Source of the DNA: Rhodococcus qingshengii JCM 15477
Lineage (GTDB): Bacteria > Actinomycetota > Actinomycetes > Mycobacteriales > Mycobacteriaceae
Direction: 5' to 3'
Assembly: GCF_023221595.1 (NCBI RefSeq)
Contig: NZ_CP096565.1
Span: forward strand, 1-64,000
Length of the DNA: 64,000 bases
The notes below the pieces were generated by a model that worked only from the letters and a program-made list of their open reading frames with translations, had not been told where the DNA came from and made no database searches. Of the stretch, positions 16,352 to 25,282 are shown one piece after another. Positions within the stretch are counted from its first letter, which is position 1. Each line of letters opens with the position of its first letter. Position numbers and translations under genes: made by a program.

Positions 16352-17842
16352 ATGAGCACCGAAGCACCGGCCCGCCCCAACACCTACGGCGGTCTTCACG
16401 AAGCCCCTTCGACGTACCTGTTCGGTGTGTCGAAGAAAATGTTCTACGTCTTCGCCTCGGGCATCGTGGCCGGCATCGTTGCACTGCTCGCCGGGTTCTT
16501 CATCTCAGGAGCGGTGATCCTCGGCGTAGTGGTGCTGACCTGGGCGCCGCTCGCTGCACGCATCGGCGGTAAGTCAGGGTACGAATTCGCCACTGAACTC
16601 ACCGGGTGGAGCAAGCAACGTCGGCGCGGCCAGCACATCCTGCGCGCTGGTTCTCTCTCGAACGCGCCCGGAGGCCGAACCCGAGTCCCGGGAATCGGCG
16701 CTCCGATCGAAATGTGGTGGGGAATCGACAAACTGGGCCGACGATTCGGAATGAGTCATCTACCGAAACTGCATCAGTACACGATCAGGCTGCGTTGCTC
16801 TGTGCCCGGATACAAGGGTGTCGAACAGGGTCAGGTCGACCTCGACGTCGCCAACTGGGGCGAGTTCATCAACCTCAGCGGACAGACGCCGGACATCGAA
16901 GCGATCGCCACCATCATCGAAACCCTCCCAGAGACAGGGGCGCGGCAAGACGCGGAAATCACGCGACTGTGCAAACCCGGCACCTCTGAACTCGCACAAG
17001 CGGTGGTCCGCGAATCGGGCACCGGCGTACGTCACGGAATCCAGTTGCACACCCACATGGCGCTCACCTTCACCGCGAACACGGAAGCCAAACGCAAGGA
17101 TCCGATGGCGATGATTGCCGATCTGGCAGAACGTCTTCCGTCGATCTGCGCGAACCTCGGCACATTCCGCGTGACCGCTGTCCCGATGTCCGATCACGAA
17201 ATCTCCGCAGTCGTGCGCCGCGCATACGATCCCCGCCCGGTTGTCGAAGCCGAGGTGGAATCGTCACTGCGCAGCGGAGAGATGTACGTCGACTGGCTCG
17301 ATGCCGGCCCGATGACGGCCGAGGAAACCAAAAACACCTACTTCCACGAAGGCGCGGCCTCGCGGACCTGGGTGATGAACGCACCCCCGTCCGGTGCCCG
17401 CAACGAACGGATTCTCAAAGCACTTCTCGAAGGTCACGGCGACGTCCCGCGCAAGCGCGTGACACTGATTCACCGGCCGATGTCCCCGGCCGACGCCGTG
17501 AACGCAGTCGAAAGCGGCTACGTCTACGCAGTCGGTGAACGCAATGCCCAACGCGGTATCGGATCGGTCCGCGCAGACCTCAAGGTCAAGGCAGCAGACC
17601 GTACTCGCGTCGAGGTCGGCAACGGTGCCGGCGCGACAGCGGTCTCGCTGATCGTCACCGCGTCGGCAAGTACCGAAGCCCAGCTCGACATTCAGGCCGA
17701 CACGATCGAATCCCTGGTCGCCGGGTGCTCGACGAAAGTACGGCCCGCATGGCGATACCAGGCAGCGGCATTTCTCTCGGGCGTCGGAGTCGGGGTCTAT
17801 CTCCAAGACCACGCAACGACGGCGAAAACCTTGCAGGCCTGA
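16352..17842 (+). CDS. SCO6880-like T4SS protein: VirB3/PrgI plus VirB4 N-terminal half
   Basis: 496 aa with CAAGGAGC upstream. Two adjacent membrane helices (about 28-70) are followed by GYEFATELTGW, as in PrgI/VirB3-type segments. The remaining 400 residues resemble the N-terminal, non-ATPase half of VirB4 and the actinobacterial SCO6880 family. No Walker motif is present. The ATPase half is the next gene, 31 nt downstream. Together they would make the split equivalent of a VirB3-VirB4 fusion at the cytoplasmic face of the channel. Confidence 0.75.
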   Translation: MSTEAPARPNTYGGLHEAPSTYLFGVSKKMFYVFASGIVAGIVALLAGFFISGAVILGVVVLTWAPLAARIGGKSGYEFATELTGWSKQRRRGQHILRAGSLSNAPGGRTRVPGIGAPIEMWWGIDKLGRRFGMSHLPKLHQYTIRLRCSVPGYKGVEQGQVDLDVANWGEFINLSGQTPDIEAIATIIETLPETGARQDAEITRLCKPGTSELAQAVVRESGTGVRHGIQLHTHMALTFTANTEAKRKDPMAMIADLAERLPSICANLGTFRVTAVPMSDHEISAVVRRAYDPRPVVEAEVESSLRSGEMYVDWLDAGPMTAEETKNTYFHEGAASRTWVMNAPPSGARNERILKALLEGHGDVPRKRVTLIHRPMSPADAVNAVESGYVYAVGERNAQRGIGSVRADLKVKAADRTRVEVGNGAGATAVSLIVTASASTEAQLDIQADTIESLVAGCSTKVRPAWRYQAAAFLSGVGVGVYLQDHATTAKTLQA

Positions 17843-17873
17843 ACCGGCCGACCACCACCGACAGGAGAAAACG

Positions 17874-19604
17874 ATGAGTTTGATGTTGCGCCGCCGGATC
17901 GCAGACCTGACCGGCACGTACGAACCCGGACGCAAGAAGCAGAATGCTTCCCTACGCGATCCGATGGCAGCGGCACGCAAACGCCGCCAGGCAGAGGAAA
18001 AACAACGCATCGCAGACGAGAAGGCAGCAGCGAAAGCCGCCGAACTCGCACGCGACCCTTCCCGAACCGAACCGAAATGGCGCCGCGCCCCCAAACTCAC
18101 CGACCGCGGTTTCGCCGGCCACGGCGGCGGCAAGATGGGCGTCGTACCCAAGCCGCCGGAGTTCCGCGGCACCAGCGTGCAGGCATGTGGGCTCTCCCCG
18201 TGGGTCGTAGGCAGCACCTATCCAATGGTCGGAACCCCACTCGGGAAAGATCCCGACGGCATCTCGTTCCACTACGACCCGATCACCGCCACCTACCGTT
18301 CACGCCGACAGAACACCCCCAGCGTGTTCATGCTCGCCCTCCCCAGTAACGGCAAGTCCACGGTGGGCCGCAAACTCGTCAGCGGCGGCATCGCCCAAGG
18401 TCACATCCCGTTCGTGTTCGCCGACACCAAACCCGACTTCACCAAGGAAATCGAAATCATCTGCGGCGATCGCGGCAAGATCGTGCGCCTGGGACACGGC
18501 GAGGGGTACCTCAACCCGCTCGCGATCGGAGCTCTCGGGTCGGTGATTCCGCTGCTCGCGGACTTCCCCGACTTGCAGAAGAAAGTGATCAAACAGGTTC
18601 ACCAACGCCGCAAGCGAGTGATGCAGTCACTGTGCGAAATCGAGCGCGGAACAGCGCTGACACAGGCCGAACGCAACATCATCACCGCGGCGCTGCGCCT
18701 ACTCGAAAAGGACCCCCGTTTCGGATACGACAACCCGCCGCTGATCTCGGATCTGCTCACGTTGATCGAGAACCCGCCGGAAGAGTTGATGCGCAAGGCG
18801 TACACCCGCGACAAGGACAAGTACCTCGCCAAGGTCGAATCCCTCCTCGAGACATTGTCCGCGCTGCTCGACGGCGATCTCGGTGAGGTGTTCTCCCAGC
18901 AGACGACCACCCCGATCGACTTCACCGGCGAGGATCGACCGACCGGTGTGTGCGTGGACATTTCAGCGCTCAGCCACGGTGACACCAAGCTCGAAGCTGC
19001 GGTGATGGCCGCATGCTGGGAGGACGGATTCGGCGCCATCGAAGCCGCACACGTCCTCGCCGATTGCGGACTTCGCGACCGGTTGCTCTTCCTGGCAGTG
19101 CTCGACGAATTCTGGCGAGTCCTCGCCGGCCCCGGAATGGTCAGCCGCGTCGACGCCCTCACCCGCCTGACCCGCACCGTCGGAACGGCGCTGGTGATGA
19201 TCACCCACACCGTCAAGGACCTCGAATCGCTCGAAATGGACTTCGACATCATGAAAGCCAAGGGCTTCATCGAACGCGCCGGAGCGTTGATCGTGGGAGC
19301 CCTGACCTCGGACGAGATGGACAAACTCGACTCCATCATTCCGTTCACCCGCGCAGACAAGGCATGGGTCTCCGCGCTGTCGTCCCCAGCCGGCTACGAC
19401 GCCCAACTCGAAAAGCCAGGACCACCCCCAGGCCGAGGGTTTTTCCTGCTCAAACAGGGCACCGAACGCATTCCGGGGCACCGTTTCGAGACCGTCCTGA
19501 CCCCCACGGAACTGAAATACCAGTGGCACGACACCGACAGTCGGTTCGTCGACGCCACCGACGCCGGATACGCGGCACAGACAGCGAAGGACAATGCGGC
19601 ATGA
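17874..19604 (+). CDS. virB4-like: VirB4-type T4SS ATPase (C-terminal half as separate protein)
   Basis: 576 aa with ACAGGAGAAAACG before the ATG. A basic, coiled-coil N-terminus (about 30-65) precedes the ATPase domain. Walker A is LALPSNGKST (about 153-163), Walker B is LLFLAVLDEF (about 405), and a RecA-like sensor segment GTALVMITHTVKD follows. This is the standard VirB4/TraC/TrbE core. Overlaps the next small gene by ATGA. Powers substrate transfer or pilus assembly. Confidence 0.88.
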   Translation: MSLMLRRRIADLTGTYEPGRKKQNASLRDPMAAARKRRQAEEKQRIADEKAAAKAAELARDPSRTEPKWRRAPKLTDRGFAGHGGGKMGVVPKPPEFRGTSVQACGLSPWVVGSTYPMVGTPLGKDPDGISFHYDPITATYRSRRQNTPSVFMLALPSNGKSTVGRKLVSGGIAQGHIPFVFADTKPDFTKEIEIICGDRGKIVRLGHGEGYLNPLAIGALGSVIPLLADFPDLQKKVIKQVHQRRKRVMQSLCEIERGTALTQAERNIITAALRLLEKDPRFGYDNPPLISDLLTLIENPPEELMRKAYTRDKDKYLAKVESLLETLSALLDGDLGEVFSQQTTTPIDFTGEDRPTGVCVDISALSHGDTKLEAAVMAACWEDGFGAIEAAHVLADCGLRDRLLFLAVLDEFWRVLAGPGMVSRVDALTRLTRTVGTALVMITHTVKDLESLEMDFDIMKAKGFIERAGALIVGALTSDEMDKLDSIIPFTRADKAWVSALSSPAGYDAQLEKPGPPPGRGFFLLKQGTERIPGHRFETVLTPTELKYQWHDTDSRFVDATDAGYAAQTAKDNAA

Positions 19605-19903
19605 GCGGCAAACGCAGCACCCGCGGCAACCGCTACGGAGCAGAGGTGCGCAGTGCCACAGTAATTTTGGTCGACAAGCTGCGCCCTCAGTATCCGTCTC
19701 TGTGGGCGACCATCGAGCGTGTCTCCGCCGATACCGGGATCCACACCTCCACCGTGCGGGCATGGCTACGGCAGCGGGAAGGCGCGGACGCCGTGAAACC
19801 GCAACCGTGCGCCCCGGATTCCGAAATACATTCCCTCCGCGTCGAACTCGAAGCACTACGCGAAGTGAACCGTGGACTGATCGCCGCGAACAGAGGCCTG
19901 TAA
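19601..19903 (+). CDS. Small HTH protein resembling IS3 OrfA, inside the transfer operon
   Basis: 100 aa; ATGA overlap with the ATPase gene. The block RYGAEVRSATVILVDKLRPQ, then WATIERVSADTGIHTSTVRAWLRQ, then a coiled coil LRVELEALREVNRGL, matches the layout of IS3-family OrfA: a helix-turn-helix followed by a leucine zipper. No OrfB, inverted repeats or frameshift site follows. It therefore looks like a domesticated OrfA fragment turned into a DNA-binding or oligomerising operon member. Resemblance is by eye. Confidence 0.6.
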   Translation: MSGKRSTRGNRYGAEVRSATVILVDKLRPQYPSLWATIERVSADTGIHTSTVRAWLRQREGADAVKPQPCAPDSEIHSLRVELEALREVNRGLIAANRGL

Positions 19904-20155
19904 ATGACGCATATCTTTCTTTACAGCACCGCCACCGAAGTCGGTGAGCCGTCGGCCGCATTGCAGAGTGCGGTACAGAAGATGCACGACCTGGTCGCCG
20001 ACCTCGAAACAAAACACCGATTCGTTGCAGTACAAGGCCATTCACACACCGTCATCCCCGCTCAAGTAACGGGAACATCGTTGACGGGCAGACCACGTGC
20101 CGGTTACGCCGTCACGTTGACCACCGTCGTCGAGATACCGACGGACAACACGTAG
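19904..20155 (+). CDS. Hypothetical small protein of the transfer operon
   Basis: 83 aa; the start codon follows the previous stop directly. Predicted alpha/beta with no signal peptide or membrane segment. No family recognised. The 86-nt gap after it is the first real break in the operon and is AT-richer (GTAGTAAAAACCATG), so a secondary promoter for the coupling-protein gene could lie there. Confidence 0.55.
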   Translation: MTHIFLYSTATEVGEPSAALQSAVQKMHDLVADLETKHRFVAVQGHSHTVIPAQVTGTSLTGRPRAGYAVTLTTVVEIPTDNT

Positions 20156-20241
20156 ATCCGAAAGTTGGTAGTAAAAACCATGTTTCGACGAATACTCACT
20201 TCCCCCGCCAGTGCCGCCGTCGACAGTAACGGAGATCAGTC

Positions 20242-22068
20242 ATGAGTAAGGGTTCTGTGCGTGATCCCAGTCAAGGTGACGTGGCGTTCGAGGTGCTCGG
20301 TGTGTGCGCCGGGATCGCGGTTGCCGGCGTCGTCGGCGCCTCCGTCGCGATGCAGTTCGGCACCGAGCAGGATGTTCCGGTCAATCCGATGGCGATGGTC
20401 GCTGGCCTGATCAAGGGCGATCTCGTGTGGGAGTCCGGTGCGAGCGTAGTGGCGATTGCCTTTGCCTTGGCGTTGATCGTGCTGGTCGCAGTGGGCATGT
20501 GGTTGTTGATCCTGCGCAAGCGGGACAGCACCCGCGTCGACGAGCTAGCCAAGTACATGGGCCGCGGTCGCGACATCGCTTCGTTGACGGAACAGGCATG
20601 CCGGGCGAAAGCCGAATCCTTGCAGGTGCGGCTCCGTCCCGACGACGTTGTCGGCATCCAGCTCGGGTACCTGTTGCTGCCGAGCAAGCCGGTGTTCGGG
20701 TCGGCCCCGATGTTGCGCGGCAGCTGGGAGGACCTGCACGTCGATATTTGGGGTCCTCGCACCGGTAAGTCGACCAGTCGCGTCATCCCCGCAGTTCTCG
20801 ATGCTCCCGGCGCAGTCCTGACGACGTCGAACAAGCGTGATGTCGTCGACGCGACCCGCGACGTTCGAGCAGCAATGGGCTCGCAAGTCTGGGTGTTCGA
20901 TCCGCAGAGGGTCGCCAATGAGGAACCGAGCTGGTGGTGGAATCCGCTCACGTGGGTGACCGACGAAGTCAGGGCCGCCGATCTGGCCGATCATTTCGCC
21001 TCCGGTGACGACGGACTCGAAGCGAAGACGGACGCGTTCTTCGATCCGGAAGGAAAGGATCTGTTGGCGGCACTGTTCCTGGCTGCGGCACTCGATCGCC
21101 GCCCGATCACACAGGCATATACGTGGGTCACGGACGTGCAGAACCAGGAAGCGGTGAAGATCCTTCGCCAACATGGGTACGGATTGCAGGCGGACGGCCT
21201 GGCCGGGCAGTACAACGCGCCCGACAAACAACGCGGCGGTGTGTTCGGTACTGCCAAGAAGATGATCCGCTCGCTCAAGATCAGGACGATTCATCCCTGG
21301 GTGACGTCGGACAGTTTGACCGATCCGCGGCCGCATTTCGATCCTCGTGAATTCGTTCGTTCCGGAGGCACGCTCTACAGCCTTTCCCGCGAGGGCAACG
21401 GTTCGGCCGGCCCACTGGTGACTGCGTTGACCGTCGCCGTGATCGACGCGGCCGAAGAAATCGCGACTACCTCGCCGAAGGGACGTCTGCCTGTTCCTCT
21501 CGTCGCTCCTCTCGACGAGGTGGCCAACGTCGTGCGCTGGTCCAAGCTGCCTAGCCTCTACAGCCACTACGGTTCACGCGGAATCATCATCATGGCCATC
21601 TTGCAGTCCTGGTCACAGGGTGTGGAGGTGTGGGGCGAACGCGGGATGAAGAAACTGTGGTCGGCGGCGAACGTCAAGGTCTACGGCGGTGGTGTCGCCG
21701 TCGATGACGGGGTGTTCCTTCGGGACATGTCCACCGCGATCGGTGACCATTGGGAGATCACCGGGTCGGTCACAGCCTCCTCGCAAGGCCGATCCACTTC
21801 CAAGCAGCGCACCAAAGTTCGTACGTTCACCGAATCCGAACTCGAAGCACTGCCACGTGGCCGGGCGATCGTACGTTCCTCCGGCAACCGGCCTGTGATC
21901 GTACGGACGGCGCCGTGGATGGCCGGCCCGCACGCCGACCAGATCAGGGCGTCAATCGAAGCCCACGATCCGGCAGCCCCGGCGACGTTGGCGGAAGCAG
22001 AAGTAGGGCTGTCCGAATGGCTCAAGCCAGACCACGCCGGGGCTGCGCGTGAGGCGGTGTCGCTGTGA
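20242..22068 (+). CDS. virD4-like: VirD4/TraG-type coupling protein (T4CP)
   Basis: 608 aa with ACGGAGATC upstream of the ATG. Two N-terminal membrane helices (about 16-38 and 68-91). Walker A is WGPRTGKSTSR (about 170-180), the Walker B region is VPLVAPLDEVANV, and the segment SHYGSRGIIIMAILQSWSQ is typical of the TraG/VirD4 motor. It receives the relaxase-bound DNA and feeds it to the channel. GTGA overlap with the next gene. Confidence 0.9.
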   Translation: MSKGSVRDPSQGDVAFEVLGVCAGIAVAGVVGASVAMQFGTEQDVPVNPMAMVAGLIKGDLVWESGASVVAIAFALALIVLVAVGMWLLILRKRDSTRVDELAKYMGRGRDIASLTEQACRAKAESLQVRLRPDDVVGIQLGYLLLPSKPVFGSAPMLRGSWEDLHVDIWGPRTGKSTSRVIPAVLDAPGAVLTTSNKRDVVDATRDVRAAMGSQVWVFDPQRVANEEPSWWWNPLTWVTDEVRAADLADHFASGDDGLEAKTDAFFDPEGKDLLAALFLAAALDRRPITQAYTWVTDVQNQEAVKILRQHGYGLQADGLAGQYNAPDKQRGGVFGTAKKMIRSLKIRTIHPWVTSDSLTDPRPHFDPREFVRSGGTLYSLSREGNGSAGPLVTALTVAVIDAAEEIATTSPKGRLPVPLVAPLDEVANVVRWSKLPSLYSHYGSRGIIIMAILQSWSQGVEVWGERGMKKLWSAANVKVYGGGVAVDDGVFLRDMSTAIGDHWEITGSVTASSQGRSTSKQRTKVRTFTESELEALPRGRAIVRSSGNRPVIVRTAPWMAGPHADQIRASIEAHDPAAPATLAEAEVGLSEWLKPDHAGAAREAVSL

Positions 22069-22835
22069 CCGCGCCGTTCGAGCCACCACCGGAGGACGAT
22101 TTCGATCCGGGTGAGGCTGACTATCTGCCGCCCGATGATGCGGACTATCCACCCCCATCCGCGTACACGCCCCTCAGCGGGAGAGATGAACCGAACGTCG
22201 AAGCGCCGCTGAGCGAGAACCTCGAGGCGATGGTCGGCAAGGCAGTTCTCAAACGCATCCAGAAGGAAGCCGACGCGATCGCCGAAGCGAAGTGGGCGGA
22301 AATCCTCACTCCGGAGCTGTACGCGCGACTCGAAGCCGCGGCAGCGGCCCGGTTGCTGGCGCAGCTCGAGATTTCACTCGCCAATCCGGAACCGGAGCCG
22401 GAGCCGGAGCAGCCGGCAGAACCGGAACTGGTGTTCGGATCGGTAGAGGAGTTCGTGCGCGAACGCATCGCCCCTGTCTATCGGCGTGAGGTGATCGAGG
22501 GGACGTCAAGGAACTGGTGCACGCAGTGGTGGAAACACGCCGAAGCTATCTCCCGGTTGGAAGCCCTGTGGCGCGCATGGGAGCGTCTGCGCCTGGATCC
22601 CTCGACCGGGATGAGTGTGTGGTGGCGCGATCACGCCGACCACCACATGGCACAGCTATTCGATCCAGAGGGCACGTTCAAAGCGTGCTCGGTCCGCAGC
22701 GGTCATGCCGGCGGCGACTTCGCGATCGTGCCCTTGCCGACTGAACCCGCACCGTCGTCGATGTTCCCCGACATGCGTCTCTCCCCTGAATCCGCGCCCA
22801 CAGCGGCGTCACCCCACAAGGAAGGCAACAACTGA
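22065..22835 (+). CDS. DUF4913-type accessory transfer protein
   Basis: 256 aa; GTG start overlapping the coupling-protein stop. An acidic, proline-rich N-terminus carries a run of Glu-Pro repeats near residue 110. The C-terminal half has FVRERIAPVYRREV, WCTQWWKHAEAISRLEALW and VWWRDHADHHMAQLFDP, the DUF4913 pattern found in actinobacterial conjugative elements. Function unknown. Translational coupling to the T4CP suggests a relaxosome or coupling-protein adaptor. TGATG overlap with the next gene. Confidence 0.7.
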   Translation: MTAPFEPPPEDDFDPGEADYLPPDDADYPPPSAYTPLSGRDEPNVEAPLSENLEAMVGKAVLKRIQKEADAIAEAKWAEILTPELYARLEAAAAARLLAQLEISLANPEPEPEPEQPAEPELVFGSVEEFVRERIAPVYRREVIEGTSRNWCTQWWKHAEAISRLEALWRAWERLRLDPSTGMSVWWRDHADHHMAQLFDPEGTFKACSVRSGHAGGDFAIVPLPTEPAPSSMFPDMRLSPESAPTAASPHKEGNN

Positions 22836-23647
22836 TGTCAGAGCACGACGAAATCGGTGAGGTCAATCAAGAACTCACGCGCATGTTCCGGGTCGGCTTG
22901 CAGTCTGCGTCCCGTCTCGCAGAGCAGATGGGTCGCGCACGGGAGAAGCAGATCCGCGACGCCGAAGCCAAAAGCGTGCAGGCGGCCCGCGAACTGCGCG
23001 AACGGCTCGTCGCCGAACGCAGCGCGATCGAGGCGCAGCTACGTCCGGTGATGACGGACCGCTGGTGGGAGGACGCTACCCACGCGCAGATCGCCGACAG
23101 CTGGCAGCAGGCCCGCGGCTGGCAGGACCACTCGCAGCCCGCGGCCGACGCCGCAGATCGCATCCGCAAGGAAGTCCAGACCCGGTACGGAATCGACGCG
23201 GGCGCCCCCGGGATCGACCCCCGAGAAATCGAGAACCTGCTCCAAGCAGCCGAAGAAGCCAAGCGGGCCGCTGCCGCCGAACAGGAACTCGCCGAACGCG
23301 AGAACGTGAAGGCCTCCGAGTTGATGGCCGAAGCCGATCGGCTCGACAAGACGGCGACGGAAGCCGAAGGTACGCCGGCCGAAACTGAAATCGTCGAAGA
23401 CGCAGACGCTCATCGCGCAGCCGCAGAAGCCGAGTACGACTCAGCCGAACGGCGCGATGCCCTCGCCGCCGACATGAACGCCGGAGGAGTGGACAAGGAA
23501 ACGATCGGCGCCCGGATGACGGCCGATCTCGACCAGGCCAAGCATCCCCGAGGAGCGGTGCAGACCGGGACTGGTAAACCGCCGGTCGCCAGGAAAGGAC
23601 GTCCGAGCAAGGGCCGCAGCCAGGAACGCCAACACGCCGGCAGATAG
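22835..23647 (+). CDS. Coiled-coil accessory transfer protein
   Basis: 270 aa, almost entirely helical, with Ala/Glu/Arg heptad patterns at about 30-75 and 130-215 and a basic C-terminal tail RKGRPSKGRSQERQ. No enzyme motif. Such proteins often bridge relaxase and coupling protein, but nothing here proves it. The basic tail could bind DNA. Confidence 0.6.
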   Translation: MSEHDEIGEVNQELTRMFRVGLQSASRLAEQMGRAREKQIRDAEAKSVQAARELRERLVAERSAIEAQLRPVMTDRWWEDATHAQIADSWQQARGWQDHSQPAADAADRIRKEVQTRYGIDAGAPGIDPREIENLLQAAEEAKRAAAAEQELAERENVKASELMAEADRLDKTATEAEGTPAETEIVEDADAHRAAAEAEYDSAERRDALAADMNAGGVDKETIGARMTADLDQAKHPRGAVQTGTGKPPVARKGRPSKGRSQERQHAGR

Positions 23648-23682
23648 CCGACCACCCCGCGATCTACGAAGGAGACCGACCG

Positions 23683-24276
23683 ATGTGGCCGTTCAAGCGA
23701 CGAACAGCGCAGCAGAAGACCGACACACCATCCGAAACGAGCCCGCCGCCAGTGGCCCCGGAGCCCCAACCTGTCTCGGGGCCATCGAGGTGGCCACGCT
23801 TGGCGGCCCCGGACACGTACGGCCGATTCCTTACTGAGGAGGTCGGGCTGACTTTGATGATCGGCACGTTCAATCACGCGGTCATGCACCCGCATGGTGA
23901 CACCGCGGTACGAGTACCTGCCATCACCTTGTCAGTGCCCCCAGGCTCCGGTTTCGACTTCGCACATCCCGAGTACGGCTTCGGTGGCTGGATCGACCCG
24001 CCCGCTGAGCGTGTCCTTCGACTCTGGGCCGACGACTTGTTGACCATCTCGCACGGCGACGTGTGGCGATTCGTGGTCGCCGGGGAAGAACCGTTCGACC
24101 GTGAATGGGTCGAGACGATGTTCCCGCCGGCGCCTTCCGGTGACGACTTCATTCCCGAACGTGCGCTGGTCGTCGTGCAATTCGGTGACGCCAGGCAAGG
24201 CGAGTTCGCGTTGACGGAGCTCGACACGTCCCCGATGACGCTGACATATCTCGAGGACCTGAGGACAGAACCCTAA
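23683..24276 (+). CDS. Hypothetical protein, last gene of the transfer operon
   Basis: 197 aa with GAAGGAGACCGACC upstream. A proline-rich N-terminal linker follows MWPFKRR; the rest is a beta-rich soluble domain without recognised motif. It is followed by a perfect terminator hairpin, which marks the operon end. Confidence 0.55.
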   Translation: MWPFKRRTAQQKTDTPSETSPPPVAPEPQPVSGPSRWPRLAAPDTYGRFLTEEVGLTLMIGTFNHAVMHPHGDTAVRVPAITLSVPPGSGFDFAHPEYGFGGWIDPPAERVLRLWADDLLTISHGDVWRFVVAGEEPFDREWVETMFPPAPSGDDFIPERALVVVQFGDARQGEFALTELDTSPMTLTYLEDLRTEP

Positions 24277-24303
24277 AACTCCTCCACCTTCAAGCCACTC
24301 CGA

Positions 24304-24337
24304 CTTCGGGATCCGCGCACAAGCGCGGATCCCGAAG
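24304..24337 (+). terminator. Terminator closing the transfer operon
   Basis: Perfect 15-bp stem: CTTCGGGATCCGCGC (24304-24318), loop ACAA, GCGCGGATCCCGAAG (24323-24337), followed by CTTTG. The T-run is weak, as is common in actinobacteria. It separates the transfer genes from the defence cargo. Confidence 0.8.
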
Positions 24338-24484
24338 CTTTGCCCGTCGACTGACCTCAGCTGCCACCGGCGGAGGAAGACCACAACTAACTACTGCGTG
24401 ACACGGTTTTGTGCGTCTCGCCGTTTGAACAATCAGTTTGTCCGTAGAGTCACGGAAACTTCACCAAGTGCGAGGAGAAATTGC

Positions 24485-25249
24485 ATGTCAGAGATCGGTC
24501 CCGCGGACCCTCGCGACGAACCGAACGTCGATGACTTTGTTGACGTTTCACTGGACGCAGACGAGTGGGCAGCGATTCTCCAAGACCACAAAGATTATGA
24601 AGCGCGCAAAGCGCGAGAAGCAGAGGCCGAACTATCGCTCAGTGAATTCTCCGTCACGTGGGACACCATCACGCCCGACGACGTCGACGAATTTCGTCGC
24701 GCGCTCCACGACGCGAAAAACGAACCCGATATGCAGAAATTCTTGGCATCGCGACCCCATCTCTTGGTGCAACCGCTGGGCGGTGGCCACGGGAGGTGGG
24801 TCATTGCAGAGAAGAAATTCGGTGATCAATTCAGAAGCGACTACATGATCGCGGAGAACAGTTCGCAGGGGTTTGAGTGGCTCGCAGTGGAGCTCGAAGG
24901 CCCGCAACAAGTCATGTTCAACAAGGATGGCCACCCCAACAAATCGCTTGTCCATGCCATCCAACAGATCAACGACTGGCGCGGCTTCATCGAGAGCAAC
25001 CTCCAGTATGTAAGAAATCCTCGGCACGAGAATGGCCTCGGGCTCGTAGATGTCCACCCCACTGTGCGCGGCCTTGTGATCATCGGTCGCCGCCACGAGA
25101 CGCCTGCGAGTACGAACGCGGCCCGACGCAGGCTCGCCACCATGAACAACATCGATATCCACTCGTGGGATTGGCTCGTCGAACGCGCTCAAATGCGCTC
25201 AGATGAGCTGGAGGGCAGGCGTAGGAGAAGGGCCGAAGAATCGGATTAA
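24485..25249 (+). CDS. sduA-like: Shedu-like (DUF4263) antiphage nuclease
   Basis: 254 aa from the ATG at 24485 (GCGAGGAGAAATTGC upstream). The core FLASRPHLLVQPLGG, FGDQFRSDYMIAE and WLAVELEGPQ follows the Shedu/DUF4263 PD-(D/E)xK-like fold, with Asp119 and Glu136/Glu138 as acidic centre. In place of the usual ExK it reads ExE (ELE), so catalysis needs checking. Shedu is a single-gene antiphage system. The N-terminal 85 residues (acidic helices) would be the sensor part. The gene begins the cargo region right after the transfer terminator. Confidence 0.75.
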   Translation: MSEIGPADPRDEPNVDDFVDVSLDADEWAAILQDHKDYEARKAREAEAELSLSEFSVTWDTITPDDVDEFRRALHDAKNEPDMQKFLASRPHLLVQPLGGGHGRWVIAEKKFGDQFRSDYMIAENSSQGFEWLAVELEGPQQVMFNKDGHPNKSLVHAIQQINDWRGFIESNLQYVRNPRHENGLGLVDVHPTVRGLVIIGRRHETPASTNAARRRLATMNNIDIHSWDWLVERAQMRSDELEGRRRRRAEESD

Positions 25250-25282
25250 ACCCGACGGCCAGAACAAGCCAAGGAGTCGATA

